Shown here: positions 46,784-59,895 of the stretch, in pieces
Numbering within the stretch: the stretch's first letter is position 1
Layout: each line of letters starts with the position of its first letter
NCBI GenBank assembly: GCA_022376925.1
Contig: JAIOJX010000004.1
Span: forward strand, 1,178,001 to 1,242,000
DNA length: 64,000 nucleotides
Reading direction: 5' to 3'
Source of the DNA: Tragulus kanchil
Lineage: Eukaryota > Chordata > Mammalia > Artiodactyla > Tragulidae
The notes under the pieces: model-generated
What the model was told of the DNA's origin: nothing
The model's input: only the letters and a program-made list of their open reading frames with translations
Database searches by the model: none
Made by a program: the position numbers and the translations under genes

Positions 46784-47108
46784 CAGAGCTGAGTAGGAAG
46801 TGCGCCTGATAGGCTAATTGGACAATTCATTTATTCAGTAAATATTCTTCAAGAACTTATGAACTGAGACACTTGACTACAGTCTGGGTCTTTAAAGGTA
46901 GTCCAAATAATTCTATGTTCTTCTGCAGTTTACAATCTAGAGAGGGAGCAAGAAAACATGATTATAAAGAATATAATACAATATAAAAAGAGAAAAACAA
47001 CCCATGACATCCAGGAGTGACTTTGGCATTGCTATAGAATGGCCTTCTACTCAAGAGCTAGACCTTGATGTTCTCCTGCTTAACAAACAATTTCACAGAA
47101 CATTAACA

Positions 47109-47530
47109 TCCAACAAAGCTGATCTGCAACATGCTGAAGCAAGACAGACAATACTACTCCACAATTATGCTTGAACTCAGGCAAAACAAACATGCAAACT
47201 ACCAAACATCCCCTATTCTAGGCTAATATAAGTGACTGTCCTTTCTTTACCAATTACAACTTTAGCCTATAGGTATTCTTCTCTACTTCTAAGTAATACT
47301 TTTTAAGATGCCAACTCATAGAATTCTCACTTCCTGAGGATATTCAATCCAGGTCAAAGCTATTTTTACCTAAAATTTCCCCAAATCAACCTAATAATCC
47401 TTTTACTGAGGTACCCTATGGCTTCCATTGTGTTCTCTCTCACTGTGATAAATAATAAACCCAACTTGTCCAACTAAAGTACTCCTCCTGTGTGATCTTT
47501 GACAAACGCAAAACTTGAAAGTGGCAACAA
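47109..47530 (+). mobile_element. Possible old LTR fragment
   Basis: The block ends with ataaataataaacccaactt followed by a pyrimidine-rich stretch, resembling an LTR polyadenylation region. It lies in the DNA flanking the class I provirus. I could not fix its ends or find a terminal TG...CA pair. Confidence 0.35.
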
Positions 47531-47595
47531 CACCATGCCTATTGTTCAAACCCTCTTTCTTACTTTTCTTTTCAGAGGCTTTGACAAGGGCATAA

Positions 47596-49950
47596 AGATT
47601 ATGAAAGTAGGTGATACTTGAACTGTTAAATTAAGGGATAGGGAATATTTTATTCATTTATTTACTCATTCATTGGCTTATATGCTAACTTGTTCCAAAA
47701 TAATTTGAGGCTAGTATTATTCAGTGGATTCAGTGGTGAAGAGTAGGGGGCAGGTCCCTAAGAACTGTCATATAAAAACAACTAGAGACAATGGAACCCT
47801 AAGGTTGGATGAGAATACCCAAGGACACTGATGTTTAATAGGATACCCACCTCTCCTATAGCCGAGGCTTTCTCTACGCTTTCCTCAACTATATTCATCA
47901 CCTGCTATCAAGTTATACCTGACTCCCTGTCCTTATAAGCACCTTCTTCCCTTTACTGGACACTCTTAAGTCCCATCACCATTTCAATTTTTATTCACTG
48001 CCACTGGCAAGTCTGTTTTCAGGTTCTATAAGAAAAATCCTCATTTTTTCCTCTTAGTCTTGAAGAACTAAAGAAACTCTAGATCAGTCCTCAGATAAGT
48101 CCACGTCAAGTCACTCCTGGTCAAACCTAATGATTTTCAAGAGACTGCTCTCATAAGAGGCATTTAAAAATATGTTGGAATTTGATTTTTGTTTGTCACA
48201 GTGACTGGAGTGGTAGCATTCAGTGCAATGCACTAGGTAGTCTCACACAATAAAGAAGTGACCCATCCAAAATGGCAATAGTGGACCCTGATAGTCCAGT
48301 CGTTAAGAATCCAATTGCCATTGCAGAATACATGGGTTCAACCCCCTGCTCCAGGAAGATTCCACATCTGTGGAGCAGTGGAGCCCATGTGCCACAACTA
48401 CTGAGCCCTAGAGCCCATGTCCCACAGTAAGAGAAGCCACAGCAATGAGGAGCCCATGTACCACAACTAGAGAGTAGCCATCGCTCTCTGCAACTAGAGA
48501 AAGCTGTGAACAGCAGTGAAGACCTATCCACATCCAAAAATAAATAAAAAATTTAAAACATCTGTTTTAAAAATGAACAAACAGAAAACCCAAAATACCA
48601 ATGGTACTCCTACTGAGAAACATCTCACCCATAGAGGCAAAGTATGCATTGCATCCAACCTTGCTGCTTCTCCACGTGCCAACACTAGATATCAGTAATC
48701 AATAACAGAATACTCCACTGAGCCTTCAAAATCTTTCTCAACATAGCAGTCAAAGCATGCCATGATCATCAGATTATGAAAGTAGGTGATACTTGAACTG
48801 TTAAATTAAGGGATAGGGAATATTTTATTCATTTATTTACTCATTCATTGGCTTATATGCTAACTTGTTCCAAAATAATTTGAGGCTAGTATTATTCAGT
48901 GGATTCAGTGGTGAAGAGTAGGGGGCAGGTCCCTAAGAACTGTCATATAAAAACAACTAGAGACAATGGAACCCTAAGGTTGGATGAGAATACCCAAGGA
49001 CACTGATGTTTAATAGGATACCCACCTCTCCTATAGCCGAGGCTTTCTCTACGCTTTCCTCAACTATATTCATCACCTGCTATCAAGTTATACCTGACTC
49101 CCTGTCCTTATAAGCACCTTCTTCCCTTTACTGGACACTCTTAAGTCCCATCACCATTTCAATTTTTATTCACTGCCACTGGCAAGTCTGTTTTCAGGTT
49201 CTATAAGAAAAATCCTCATTTTTTCCTCTTAGTCTTGAAGAACTAAAGAAACTCTAGATCAGTCCTCAGATAAGTCCACGTCAAGTCACTCCTGGTCAAA
49301 CCTAATGATTTTCAAGAGACTGCTCTCATAAGAGGCATTTAAAAATATGTTGGAATTTGATTTTTGTTTGTCACAGTGACTGGAGTGGTAGCATTCAGTG
49401 CAATGCACTAGGTAGTCTCACACAATAAAGAAGTGACCCATCCAAAATGGCAATAGTGGACCCTGATAGTCCAGTCGTTAAGAATCCAATTGCCATTGCA
49501 GAATACATGGGTTCAACCCCCTGCTCCAGGAAGATTCCACATCTGTGGAGCAGTGGAGCCCATGTGCCACAACTACTGAGCCCTAGAGCCCATGTCCCAC
49601 AGTAAGAGAAGCCACAGCAATGAGGAGCCCATGTACCACAACTAGAGAGTAGCCATCGCTCTCTGCAACTAGAGAAAGCTGTGAACAGCAGTGAAGACCT
49701 ATCCACATCCAAAAATAAATAAAAAATTTAAAACATCTGTTTTAAAAATGAACAAACAGAAAACCCAAAATACCAATGGTACTCCTACTGAGAAACATCT
49801 CACCCATAGAGGCAAAGTATGCATTGCATCCAACCTTGCTGCTTCTCCACGTGCCAACACTAGATATCAGTAATCAATAACAGAATACTCCACTGAGCCT
49901 TCAAAATCTTTCTCAACATAGCAGTCAAAGCATGCCATGATCATCAGATT
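47596..49950. repeat. Tandem duplication 16 (unit about 1.175 kb)
   Basis: Bases 47596-48775 recur at 48771-49950, offset exactly 1175 throughout the parts I compared, with no difference seen. The ends share agatt. It carries a complete CHR-1-type SINE, so that SINE appears twice. Confidence 0.96.
48278..48553 (+). mobile_element. CHR-1-type SINE
   Basis: Head accctgatagtccagtcgtt, B-box-like gggttcaaccccctgctcc, and a body of repeated cacaactactgagccctaga and agagaagccacagcaatgag units, ending tccacatccaaaaataaata. This is the classical cetartiodactyl CHR-1 body, unlike the long-body family elsewhere in the window. Duplicated at 49453-49728. Confidence 0.85.
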
Positions 49951-50222
49951 TGTCACAGAAGACAAAATCCATTTGCCATTCTGGCCCTACCTTTTTAACA
50001 CTAAGGAAGCATCACTGTTCTCAAGATGAAGTCTTCATCTGGCACCATGGTCCCATTCCATTTCCTTGCCTTGGTCATCTATCTGTAACAGAGAAGAAAA
50101 AACCAGAAATATACATGATAGCCCATTATTGAGCCTTTGCTTTTCAAAATTGACCTTTAAAAGTAGAAAATTTTTCATGCATATAGAAATAGAAAGTTGC
50201 AGCATAGAGAATAACATCTGTC
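49951..50222. other. No recognised feature
   Basis: Single-copy DNA between duplication 16 and a probable LTR end. No gene seen. Confidence 0.4.
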
Positions 50223-50497
50223 TTGTTAGAAGTTTACAAGAATATCATGGACACCAGGAAGCACAAACGATTCTGGCACCAAGAAGTCTGCAACAATCAA
50301 TCACACTCCCTCCTCTTTTAGTATAAAGCAGCCTGAAATCTAACTCCGGGTACACTAGTCCACCATCATCTTTATCTGGTGGCTTTCCAAATAAAGTTGC
50401 TATTTGTTGCCCCAACACCTCATCTCCTGATTGACTGTTCTGTCATGCAGTGAGCAGTATGAGTGTGGACTTGGCAATATGACCACTCTCCTGGGTC
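50223..50497 (+). mobile_element. Probable LTR 3' portion
   Basis: The stretch ggtggctttccaaataaagt followed by tgctatttgttgccccaaca and catctcctgattgactgttc looks like an LTR R-U5 region with its AATAAA signal (about 50389-50394). The upstream limit is uncertain. The minus-strand L1 poly(T) start follows at 50499, so the L1 may have inserted in or beside it. Confidence 0.5.
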
Positions 50498-51514
50498 TTC
50501 TTTTTTTAACACCAAAAACATTTGTATTGGGGTGTAGCCATAAAAATTTTGTGATAGTCTCAGGTGAACAGTGAAGGAGCTCAGCCATAATTATACATGA
50601 ATCCATTCTCCCAAAAACCCCCTCCCATCCAGGCTGGTATATAATATTAAGCAGAGTTCCATATGCTATACAATAGATTTATTTTGATTATCCATTTCAA
50701 ATATGGCAGTATGTACATGACTTTCCCAAAGTCCCCAGGCATCCCCTCTACGCTGCAACCATAAGTTCATTGTGAGTTTCTCTCTATTTTGTAAATAAGT
50801 TCATTTGTATCATTTCTTTTTAGAATCCACATGAAAGGGATGTCATATGATACATGACACTTCACTCAGTATGACACTCTTAGGTCCATCCATATGCTGC
50901 AAATGACCTTATTTCATTCTTTTTAATGGTTGAGTAATATTCCATTACATATATACACCACATCTTCTTTATTTATCCCATCAATGAACATTTAGCTTGC
51001 TTCCATATCTTGGCTATTTTAAACAGTGTTGTAATGAACACTGGGGAGCATGTATCTCTTCAGGCCCTGTTTTTCTCTGGATATATGCCTAGGAGTGAGA
51101 TTGCAGGGTCATATGGTAGCTCTATGTTTAGTTTTTTAAGGAACCTCCACACAGTTTTCCGCAGTGGCTATACCAATTTACATTCCCACCAACAGTACAG
51201 GAGGGTTCACTTCTGTCCATACCCTTTCCAGCATTTGTTGTTTGTAGAATTTTTAATGATAGCCAACCTGACTGGTGTGAAGTAGCATCTTATTGTAGTT
51301 TTCATTAGCATTTCCCTAATAAACAGAGATTTTGTACATCTTTTCATCTGCCTGTTGACTATCTGCATTTCCTCTTTAGAGAAATGTCTCCTCAGGTCTT
51401 TTGCCCACTTTTTGAGTGTTTTTTTTTTTTTTTTTTTTTTTTTATGCTATTGAGGATAAATTTTCTTATCAGTCACATCATTTGCAAATATTTTCTCCCA
51501 GTCTGTGGGATGTC

Positions 51515-51850
51515 TTTTTTTTTTTTTTTTAAAGACTTATTTATTTATTTATTTTTGGGCGGGGGTTGGGTTGGGGAGGGAGGGGAGCGGGCTGGCCACT
51601 TCTATTGGTCTTTCATTTCTCTATTTTCATCCATCTTTGTTCTTTGGCTACTGTGGGCCTCCCATCGTGGTGGCGCCTGTTGTTGCAGAGCACCGGCTCT
51701 GGGCGCATGCGCTCCAGAGATCCAGCTCGGTAATTGGACACATCCGTCCAGCCGTTCCATGGCACATGGGATCTTCCCAGGCCAGGGATCAAACCGGCGC
51801 CCCTTGCACTGCAAGGCGGTGTCCTTACCCACTGGACCACCAGGGCAAGT
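51515..51850 (-). mobile_element. tRNA-derived SINE (long-body family), antisense, in L1
   Basis: Complete antisense copy: poly(T), the complement of the taaataaataaataagt-like tail, the pyrimidine block read as ggggagggaggggagcgggc, the body and the head at the right. Flanks gtgggatgtc (51505-51514) and gtgggctgtc (51851-51860) are the target duplication. The head end is damaged (ccaccagggcaag in place of ccaccagggaagccc). Repeated at about 52616-52951. Confidence 0.9.
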
Positions 51851-52615
51851 GTGGGCTGTCTTTTTGTCTTATTTATTGTTTCCTTTGCTGTGCAAAATTT
51901 TTGAGTTTAAGTAGCTCTTATTTTTTCTTTTATTTCCATTATTTTGGGAAAAGGATTAAAAGAGATTTTTCTGTGATTTATGTCAGAGAGTGTTCTAAGT
52001 TTTCCTCTAAGAGTTTTATTGTGTCCGGTCTAACATTTAGGTCTCTAATCAATTTTAAACTTATTTTGTGTATTGAGTTAATGAATGATCTAATTTCATT
52101 CTTTTACATATGGCTGCCCAGTTTTCCCAGGACAATCTGTTGAAGAGACTGTCTTTTCAACATTGTTTAGTCTCGCCTCCTTTGTCGTAGATTAATTGAC
52201 TATAGGTGCATGGGCTTATTTCTGGGTTTTTTATCCTGTCCCATTGATCTATATATCTGTTTTTGTGCCAGTACCACACACTCTTGATGACTGTAGCTTT
52301 GTAGTATAGTCTGAAGTCAGGGAGCCTGATTCCTCCAGCTTCATTTTTCTTTTCCAAGATTGCCTGGGCTCTTTGGGGTCTTTTATGACTCCACACAAAT
52401 TTTCATTAGCATTTCCCTAATAAACAGAGATTTTGTACATCTTTTCATCTGCCTGTTGACTATCTGCATTTCCTCTTTAGAGAAATGTCTCCTCAGGTCT
52501 TTTGCCCACTTTTTGAGTGTTTTTTTTTTTTTTTTTTTTTTTTATGCTATTGAGGATAAATTTTCTTATCAGTCACATCATTTGCAAATATTTTCTCCCA
52601 GTCTGTGGGATGTCT

Positions 52616-52951
52616 TTTTTTTTTTTTTTTAAAGACTTATTTATTTATTTATTTTTGGGCGGGGGTTGGGTTGGGGAGGGAGGGGAGCGGGCTGGCCACT
52701 TCTATTGGTCTTTCATTTCTCTATTTTCATCCATCTTTGTTCTTTGGCTACTGTGGGCCTCCCATCGTGGTGGCGCCTGTTGTTGCAGAGCACCGGCTCT
52801 GGGCGCATGCGCTCCAGAGATCCAGCTCGGTAATTGGACACATCCGTCCAGCCGTTCCATGGCACATGGGATCTTCCCAGGCCAGGGATCAAACCGGCGC
52901 CCCTTGCACTGCAAGGCGGTGTCCTTACCCACTGGACCACCAGGGCAAGTG
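52616..52951 (-). mobile_element. tRNA-derived SINE, duplicated copy
   Basis: The second copy of the antisense SINE at 51515, produced by tandem duplication 17. The two look identical over the parts I compared. Confidence 0.88.
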
Positions 52952-53789
52952 TGGGCTGTCTTTTTGTCTTATTTATTGTTTCCTTTGCTGTGCAAAATTT
53001 TTGAGTTTAAGTAGCTCTTATTTTTTCTTTTATTTCCATTATTTTGGGAAAAGGATTAAAAGAGATTTTTCTGTGATTTATGTCAGAGAGTGTTCTAAGT
53101 TTTCCTCTAAGAGTTTTATTGTGTCCGGTCTAACATTTAGGTCTCTAATCAATTTTAAACTTATTTTGTGTATTGAGTTAATGAATGATCTAATTTCATT
53201 CTTTTACATATGGCTGCCCAGTTTTCCCAGGACAATCTGTTGAAGAGACTGTCTTTTCAACATTGTTTAGTCTCGCCTCCTTTGTCGTAGATTAATTGAC
53301 TATAGGTGCATGGGCTTATTTCTGGGTTTTTTATCCTGTCCCATTGATCTATATATCTGTTTTTGTGCCAGTACCACACACTCTTGATGACTGTAGCTTT
53401 GTAGTATAGTCTGAAGTCAGGGAGCCTGATTCCTCCAGCTTCATTTTTCTTTTCCAAGATTGCCTGGGCTCTTTGGGGTCTTTTATGACTCCACACAAAT
53501 TTTCAGATTTTTTGTTCTAGATCTGTGAAAAATGCCATTGATAATTTGATAGGGATTGCATTGAATCTATAGACTGCCTTGAGTAGTAGAGTCATTTTTA
53601 CAATGTTGATTCTTCCAATCCACGAACATCTGTTGATGTTTTCTTCGATTTCTTTCAACAGCACCTTATAGTTTTCAGAGTACAGGTATTTTGTCTCCCC
53701 AGGTAGGTTTATTCTTAGGTATTTTATTCTTTTCAATGGAATTGCTTCTTGAATTTCTCTTTCATTATTAGTGTATAGAAATGTAACAG

Positions 53790-54117
53790 GGCTTCCCTAG
53801 TGGTCCAGTGGGTAAGGACACCACCTTGCAGTGCAAGGGGCGCCGGTTCGATCCCTGGCCTGGGAAGATCCCACGTGCCATGGAGCGGATGGACCGATGT
53901 GTCCAACTACTGAGCCAGAGCTCTGGAGCGCATGCGCCCAGAGCCGGTGCTCTGCAACAACAGAGGCCACCGCAATGGGAGGCCCACGTGGGCCAAAGAA
54001 CAAAGACGGATGAAAATGGACCAATGAAAGACCAATAGAAGTGGCCCGCCTGCTCCCCTCCCTCCCCACCCTTCCCCCACTAAAAGAATAAATAAATAAA
54101 TCTTAAAAAAAAAAAAA
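53790..54117 (+). mobile_element. tRNA-derived SINE (long-body family), best-preserved copy
   Basis: Complete: ggcttccctagtggtccagt, the B-box ggttcgatccctggcctgg, a body with gagccagagctctggagcgc, gaggccaccgcaatgggagg and caaagaacaaagacggatga, the block gctcccctccctccccaccc, the tail aaaagaataaataaataaat and an A-run. The perfect 13-bp repeat agaaatgtaacag (53777-53789 and 54118-54130) flanks it. It is a good reference for the family and lies in the minus-strand L1. Confidence 0.95.
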
Positions 54118-54497
54118 AGAAATGTAACAGACTTCTGTGTATTAATTTTGTAACCTGCAACTTTATTAAATTCACTGATGAATTTTAGTACTTTTCTGTT
54201 AACCTTTTGGGACCTTCTATATATAGTACCATGTCATCTGCAAACAGTGACAGTTTACCTTTTTCTTTTCCACTTTGGATTCCCTTTACTTCTTTTTCTT
54301 CTCTGATTGCTACAGCTAGAACTTCCAGAACTCAGTTGGATAAAAGTGGTGAGAGTGGACTTCCTTGTCTTGTTCCTGATCTTAGAGGGAAGCTTTCAGC
54401 TTTTTTCAGCCATTGAGTGTGATGCTAGCTGTAGGTTTGTTGGATATGGCCTTTATCATATTGAGGAATGTACCCTCTATGCCCACTTTCTGGAGAG

Positions 54498-56619
54498 TTT
54501 TTATCATAAATGGGTGCTGAAATTTATCAAAAGCTTTTTATGCATCTATTGAAATGATCATTTTTCTTTTCTTCAATTCATTGATATGTTGTATCACATT
54601 GATTCGCAACAGTTGAAAAAACTTTTCATACCTGGGATGAATCTCACTTGATCATGGTGTATGATCTTTTTCATGTATTTCTGGATATGGATTGCTAGTA
54701 TTTTATCGAGGATTTTTGCATCTATGTTCATTAGTGATATTGGCCTGTAATTTTCCTTTTTTGTGGTATCTTTGTCTGGTTTTGGTATCAAGGTGATGGT
54801 GGCTTCATAAAGACAGTTGGTAAGTTTCTCTTCCTCTGTGAATTTTTGGAACAGTTTCAGAAGGATGGGTGTTAAATCTTCTCTAAATGTTTGATAAAAT
54901 TGACCTGTGAAGCCATCAGGTCCTGGACTTTGTTGGGAGGTTTTAAATCACAGTTTCAATTTCAGTGTTTTGTTATTGGTCTGTTCATATTTTCTATTTC
55001 TTCCTGGTTCAGTCGAGGGAGACTGTACCTAAGAAATTATCCATTTCTTTCAGGTTGTCCACTTTATTGGCATACAGTTGTTCATAGCATTCTCTATAAT
55101 TCTTGGTATTCCTGTGGGGTCAATTGTGACTTCTCCTTTTTCATTTCTAATATTACTGATTCGAATCCTCTCCCCTTTTTCTTGATGAGTCTGGCTAAAG
55201 GTTTACTGATCTTGTTTATCTTTTCAAAGAACCAGCTTTTAGCTTGATTGATCTTTGAGATTGTTTTGTCTCTATTTCATTGACTTCTGCTCTGATATTT
55301 ATGATTTTCTTCCTTCTACCAATCTTAGGTTTTGTTTGTTCTTCTTTCTCTAGTTGTTTTAGGTGTAAGGTTAGGTTGTTTATTTGAGTTTTCTTATTTC
55401 TTGAGGTAAGATTGCATTGCTATAAACTTCCCTCTTAGAACTGCTTTTGCTGCATCTCATAAGTTTTGAACCATTGTGCTTTCATTTTCATTTGTCTCTA
55501 GGTATTTTTTATTTCTTTTCTGATTTTTTCAGTGGTCCAACAGTTGTTTAGTAGCATTTTTATCATAAATGGGTGCTGAAATTTATCAAAAGCTTTTTAT
55601 GCATCTATTGAAATGATCATTTTTCTTTTCTTCAATTCATTGATATGTTGTATCACATTGATTCGCAACAGTTGAAAAAACTTTTCATACCTGGGATGAA
55701 TCTCACTTGATCATGGTGTATGATCTTTTTCATGTATTTCTGGATATGGATTGCTAGTATTTTATCGAGGATTTTTGCATCTATGTTCATTAGTGATATT
55801 GGCCTGTAATTTTCCTTTTTTGTGGTATCTTTGTCTGGTTTTGGTATCAAGGTGATGGTGGCTTCATAAAGACAGTTGGTAAGTTTCTCTTCCTCTGTGA
55901 ATTTTTGGAACAGTTTCAGAAGGATGGGTGTTAAATCTTCTCTAAATGTTTGATAAAATTGACCTGTGAAGCCATCAGGTCCTGGACTTTGTTGGGAGGT
56001 TTTAAATCACAGTTTCAATTTCAGTGTTTTGTTATTGGTCTGTTCATATTTTCTATTTCTTCCTGGTTCAGTCGAGGGAGACTGTACCTAAGAAATTATC
56101 CATTTCTTTCAGGTTGTCCACTTTATTGGCATACAGTTGTTCATAGCATTCTCTATAATTCTTGGTATTCCTGTGGGGTCAATTGTGACTTCTCCTTTTT
56201 CATTTCTAATATTACTGATTCGAATCCTCTCCCCTTTTTTTCTTGATGAGTCTGGCTAAAGGTTTACTGATCTTGTTTATCTTTTCAAAGAACCAGCTTT
56301 TAGCTTGATTGATCTTTGAGATTGTTTTGTCTCTATTTCATTGACTTCTGCTCTGATATTTATGATTTTCTTCCTTCTACCAATCTTAGGTTTTGTTTGT
56401 TCTTCTTTCTCTAGTTGTTTTAGGTGTAAGGTTAGGTTGTTTATTTGAGTTTTCTTATTTCTTGAGGTAAGATTGCATTGCTATAAACTTCCCTCTTAGA
56501 ACTGCTTTTGCTGCATCTCATAAGTTTTGAACCATTGTGCTTTCATTTTCATTTGTCTCTAGGTATTTTTTATTTCTTTTCTGATTTTTTCAGTGGTCCA
56601 ACAGTTGTTTAGTAGCATA
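54498..56619. repeat. Tandem duplication 18 (unit about 1.06 kb) in L1
   Basis: Bases 54498-55557 recur at 55557-56619, offset 1059-1062. A T-run differs (cccctttttcttg at 55173 versus ccccttttttttcttg at 56231). It covers RT-domain sequence of the minus-strand L1, so the RT fragment (54594-54791) appears again at 55653-55850. Confidence 0.95.
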
Positions 56620-57696
56620 TTGTTTAACCACCACATGTTTGTGTTTCTTAGAGTTTTTTTCCTTGTAGTTTATTTCTAATCTCAGAGCATTATGATCAGA
56701 GAAGATGCTTGATATTATTTTGATTTTCTTAAGTTTACCAAGGCTTGCCTTGTGATCCAGGATATGGTCAATACTGGAGAATGTTCCATGTGCACTTGAG
56801 AAAAATGTGTAGTCTGCTACTTTTTGATGGAATGCTCTATAAATATCAATTAAGTCAAACTCCTCTAAAGTGTCATTTAAGGCCTGGGTTTCCTTGTAGA
56901 TTTCCTGTCTGGATAACCTGTTCATTGATGAAAGTGGGCTATTAGAGTCCTCCATTATTATTGTGTTACTGTAGATTTCTCCTTTTATATTTGTTAGTAT
57001 TTGCCTTACATTCTGAGGTGCCCCTTTGTTGGATGCGTATATATTTTAAATTGTTGTATCTTCTTAGCTTGAACCCTTAATCATTATGTAGTGTTCTTTT
57101 TATCTAACATTCTTTGTTTTAAAGTCTATTTTGTCTGATATGAGTATCACTATTCCAGCTTTCTTATGATTTCCATTTGTGTGAAATACCCTCTTCCACC
57201 CCCTTACTTTCAGTCTGTAAGTGTCTCTTGGTATGAAGTGGGTCTCTTGTAGACAGCATATATATGGGTCTTGTATTTGTATCCACTAACCAGCCTATGT
57301 CTTTTGGTAGGTGCATTTAATTCATTTACATTTAAGGTAATCAATATGCATGATCCTATCATCATTGTGTTAATTGTTTTGAGGTAATTATTATTAGATC
57401 ATTTTTTTCTCTTGTGTTTCCTGCCTAGAGAAGATCCTTTAGCATTTGCTGTAAATTTGGTTTAGTGGTGTTAAATTCTCTTAACTTTTGCTTGCCTGTA
57501 AAGATTTTGATTTCTTCCTCAAATCTGAAAGAAAGCCTTGTTGGGTAGAGTATTCTTGGTTGCAGGTTCTTCCCTTTCATCACTTGGAATATATCATGCT
57601 ATTCCCTTCTGGCTTGTAGAGTCTCTGTTGAGAAATAGGCTGATAACCTTATCAATTTTCCCTTGTGTGTCATTTGTCTTTTTTCCCTTGCTGCTT

Positions 57697-59895
57697 TTAA
57701 GAAATTATCTTTGTCTTTAATTTTTGTTAGTTTGATCACCATGTGTCTCAGTGTGTTCCCATTGGATTAATCCTGCCTGGGACTCTGTGCTTTCTGGACA
57801 TGGTTGACTATTTCCTTTCCCATGTTAGGGAAGCTTTTGGCTATTATCTCTTCAAATATTTTCTTGTGTCCTTTCTCTCTTTCCTCTCCTTCTGAGACCC
57901 CTATAATGCAAATTTTGTTGTGTTTAATGTTGTCCCAGAGGCCTCTTAGGCTATCTTCATTTCTTTTCATTCTTTTTTTCTACATTCTGTTTAGAAGCAT
58001 TGATTTCCACTATTCTGTCTTCCAGGTCACTTATTCCTTCTTCTGCCTCAGTTATCCTATCGATTCCTTCTAATTTATTGTTCATCTTTGTTTGCTTGTT
58101 AGTTCTTGTAGGTCCTTGGTAAAGATTTCTTGCATCTTTTTCACTTTGTTTCTAATATCCTGCATCATATTCACTATCATTATCTTGAATTCTCTTTCTG
58201 GGAGGTTGCCTATTTCTACTTCATTTAATTGTTTTTCTAGGGATTTATGTTGTTCATTTGTCTGGGACATAATCCAATTTCTTTTCATCTTGGGTATCTT
58301 TCTATGATTGTGGTATTAGTTCTATAGGCTGATGGGACTCTGATTTTTATTTTTTCTGCCTTCTGGTGAGAATTAAGAGGCTTATGCAAGTCTCCTGATG
58401 GGAAGGGTTGGCTGTGGGGGAAATTGGGTCTTGCAGTGTTGGGCAGGGCTGTGCTCAGTAAAACCCTAGTCCAATTATCTGATATTGGGTGGAACTGCAG
58501 GTTTTTTGGCCTGAGGCAACTCAGTCCTGGAGTCTATAGGCTTCTATAGTTAGGTGACCTCCCAGAGGGCCCATGCCAAGACACAGCTCCAAATACTGTT
58601 GTTGTTAAGTGCCCCCATCTCTGAGGCAGACCACTGCTGACTCACATCTCCCCAGGAGACCCTCAAACACTCATAGGTAGGTCTGGCTCAGTCTCCTGTG
58701 CGGTCACTACTCCCTTCCCCTGGGTCCTGCAGCACAAAGATTGTTGGTGCCTTCCAGGAGACTCTGTTTCCCCAGTCGGGTTATTTTCTTTTGTTTTTGG
58801 CTTTTTTTTTGGCTTAAGAAATTATCTTTGTCTTTAATTTTTGTTAGTTTGATCACCATGTGTCTCAGTGTGTTCCCATTGGATTAATCCTGCCTGGGAC
58901 TCTGTGCTTTCTGGACATGGTTGACTATTTCCTTTCCCATGTTAGGGAAGCTTTTGGCTATTATCTCTTCAAATATTTTCTTGTGTCCTTTCTCTCTTTC
59001 CTCTCCTTCTGAGACCCCTATAATGCAAATTTTGTTGTGTTTAATGTTGTCCCAGAGGCCTCTTAGGCTATCTTCATTTCTTTTCATTCTTTTTTTCTAC
59101 ATTCTGTTTAGAAGCATTGATTTCCACTATTCTGTCTTCCAGGTCACTTATTCCTTCTTCTGCCTCAGTTATCCTATCGATTCCTTCTAATTTATTGTTC
59201 ATCTTTGTTTGCTTGTTAGTTCTTGTAGGTCCTTGGTAAAGATTTCTTGCATCTTTTTCACTTTGTTTCTAATATCCTGCATCATATTCACTATCATTAT
59301 CTTGAATTCTCTTTCTGGGAGGTTGCCTATTTCTACTTCATTTAATTGTTTTTCTAGGGATTTATGTTGTTCATTTGTCTGGGACATAATCCAATTTCTT
59401 TTCATCTTGGGTATCTTTCTATGATTGTGGTATTAGTTCTATAGGCTGATGGGACTCTGATTTTTATTTTTTCTGCCTTCTGGTGAGAATTAAGAGGCTT
59501 ATGCAAGTCTCCTGATGGGAAGGGTTGGCTGTGGGGGAAATTGGGTCTTGCAGTGTTGGGCAGGGCTGTGCTCAGTAAAACCCTAGTCCAATTATCTGAT
59601 ATTGGGTGGAACTGCAGGTTTTTTGGCCTGAGGCAACTCAGTCCTGGAGTCTATAGGCTTCTATAGTTAGGTGACCTCCCAGAGGGCCCATGCCAAGACA
59701 CAGCTCCAAATACTGTTGTTGTTAAGTGCCCCCATCTCTGAGGCAGACCACTGCTGACTCACATCTCCCCAGGAGACCCTCAAACACTCATAGGTAGGTC
59801 TGGCTCAGTCTCCTGTGCGGTCACTACTCCCTTCCCCTGGGTCCTGCAGCACAAAGATTGTTGGTGCCTTCCAGGAGACTCTGTTTCCCCCAGTC
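57697..59895. repeat. Tandem duplication 19 (unit about 1.08 kb) with a 36-bp linker
   Basis: Bases 57697-58777 recur at 58814-59895, offset 1117-1118. The joint at 58778-58813 is a 36-base G/T-rich stretch (it starts gggttattttctttt) found in neither flank. The copies differ in a C-run (tttccccagtc versus tttcccccagtc). It covers ORF1 and part of the L1 5'UTR. Confidence 0.95.

Larger units (their letters stand above)
44897..47108. repeat. Tandem duplication 15 (unit about 1.10 kb), proviral 5' LTR and flank
   Basis: Bases 44897-46002 recur at 46016-47108, offset 1119 falling to 1106 through several small deletions (for example near 46037-46050). A linker of about 14 bases at 46003-46015 has no source. 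The unit covers leader, primer site, 5' LTR, target duplication and 320 bp of flanking DNA. This makes the locus look as if it had an extra solo LTR. Confidence 0.95.
51299..53505. repeat. Tandem duplication 17 (unit about 1.10 kb)
   Basis: Bases 51299-52404 recur at 52400-53505, offset 1100-1101, with ttttca shared at the joint. I saw no difference between the copies apart from run lengths. It lies wholly inside the minus-strand L1 and its SINE. Confidence 0.96.

Noticed and set aside
51505..52143. Open frames of 176-212 codons, present twice
   Set aside because: They are read through an antisense SINE and minus-strand L1 and are doubled by tandem duplication 17. No codon or domain signal of a protein.
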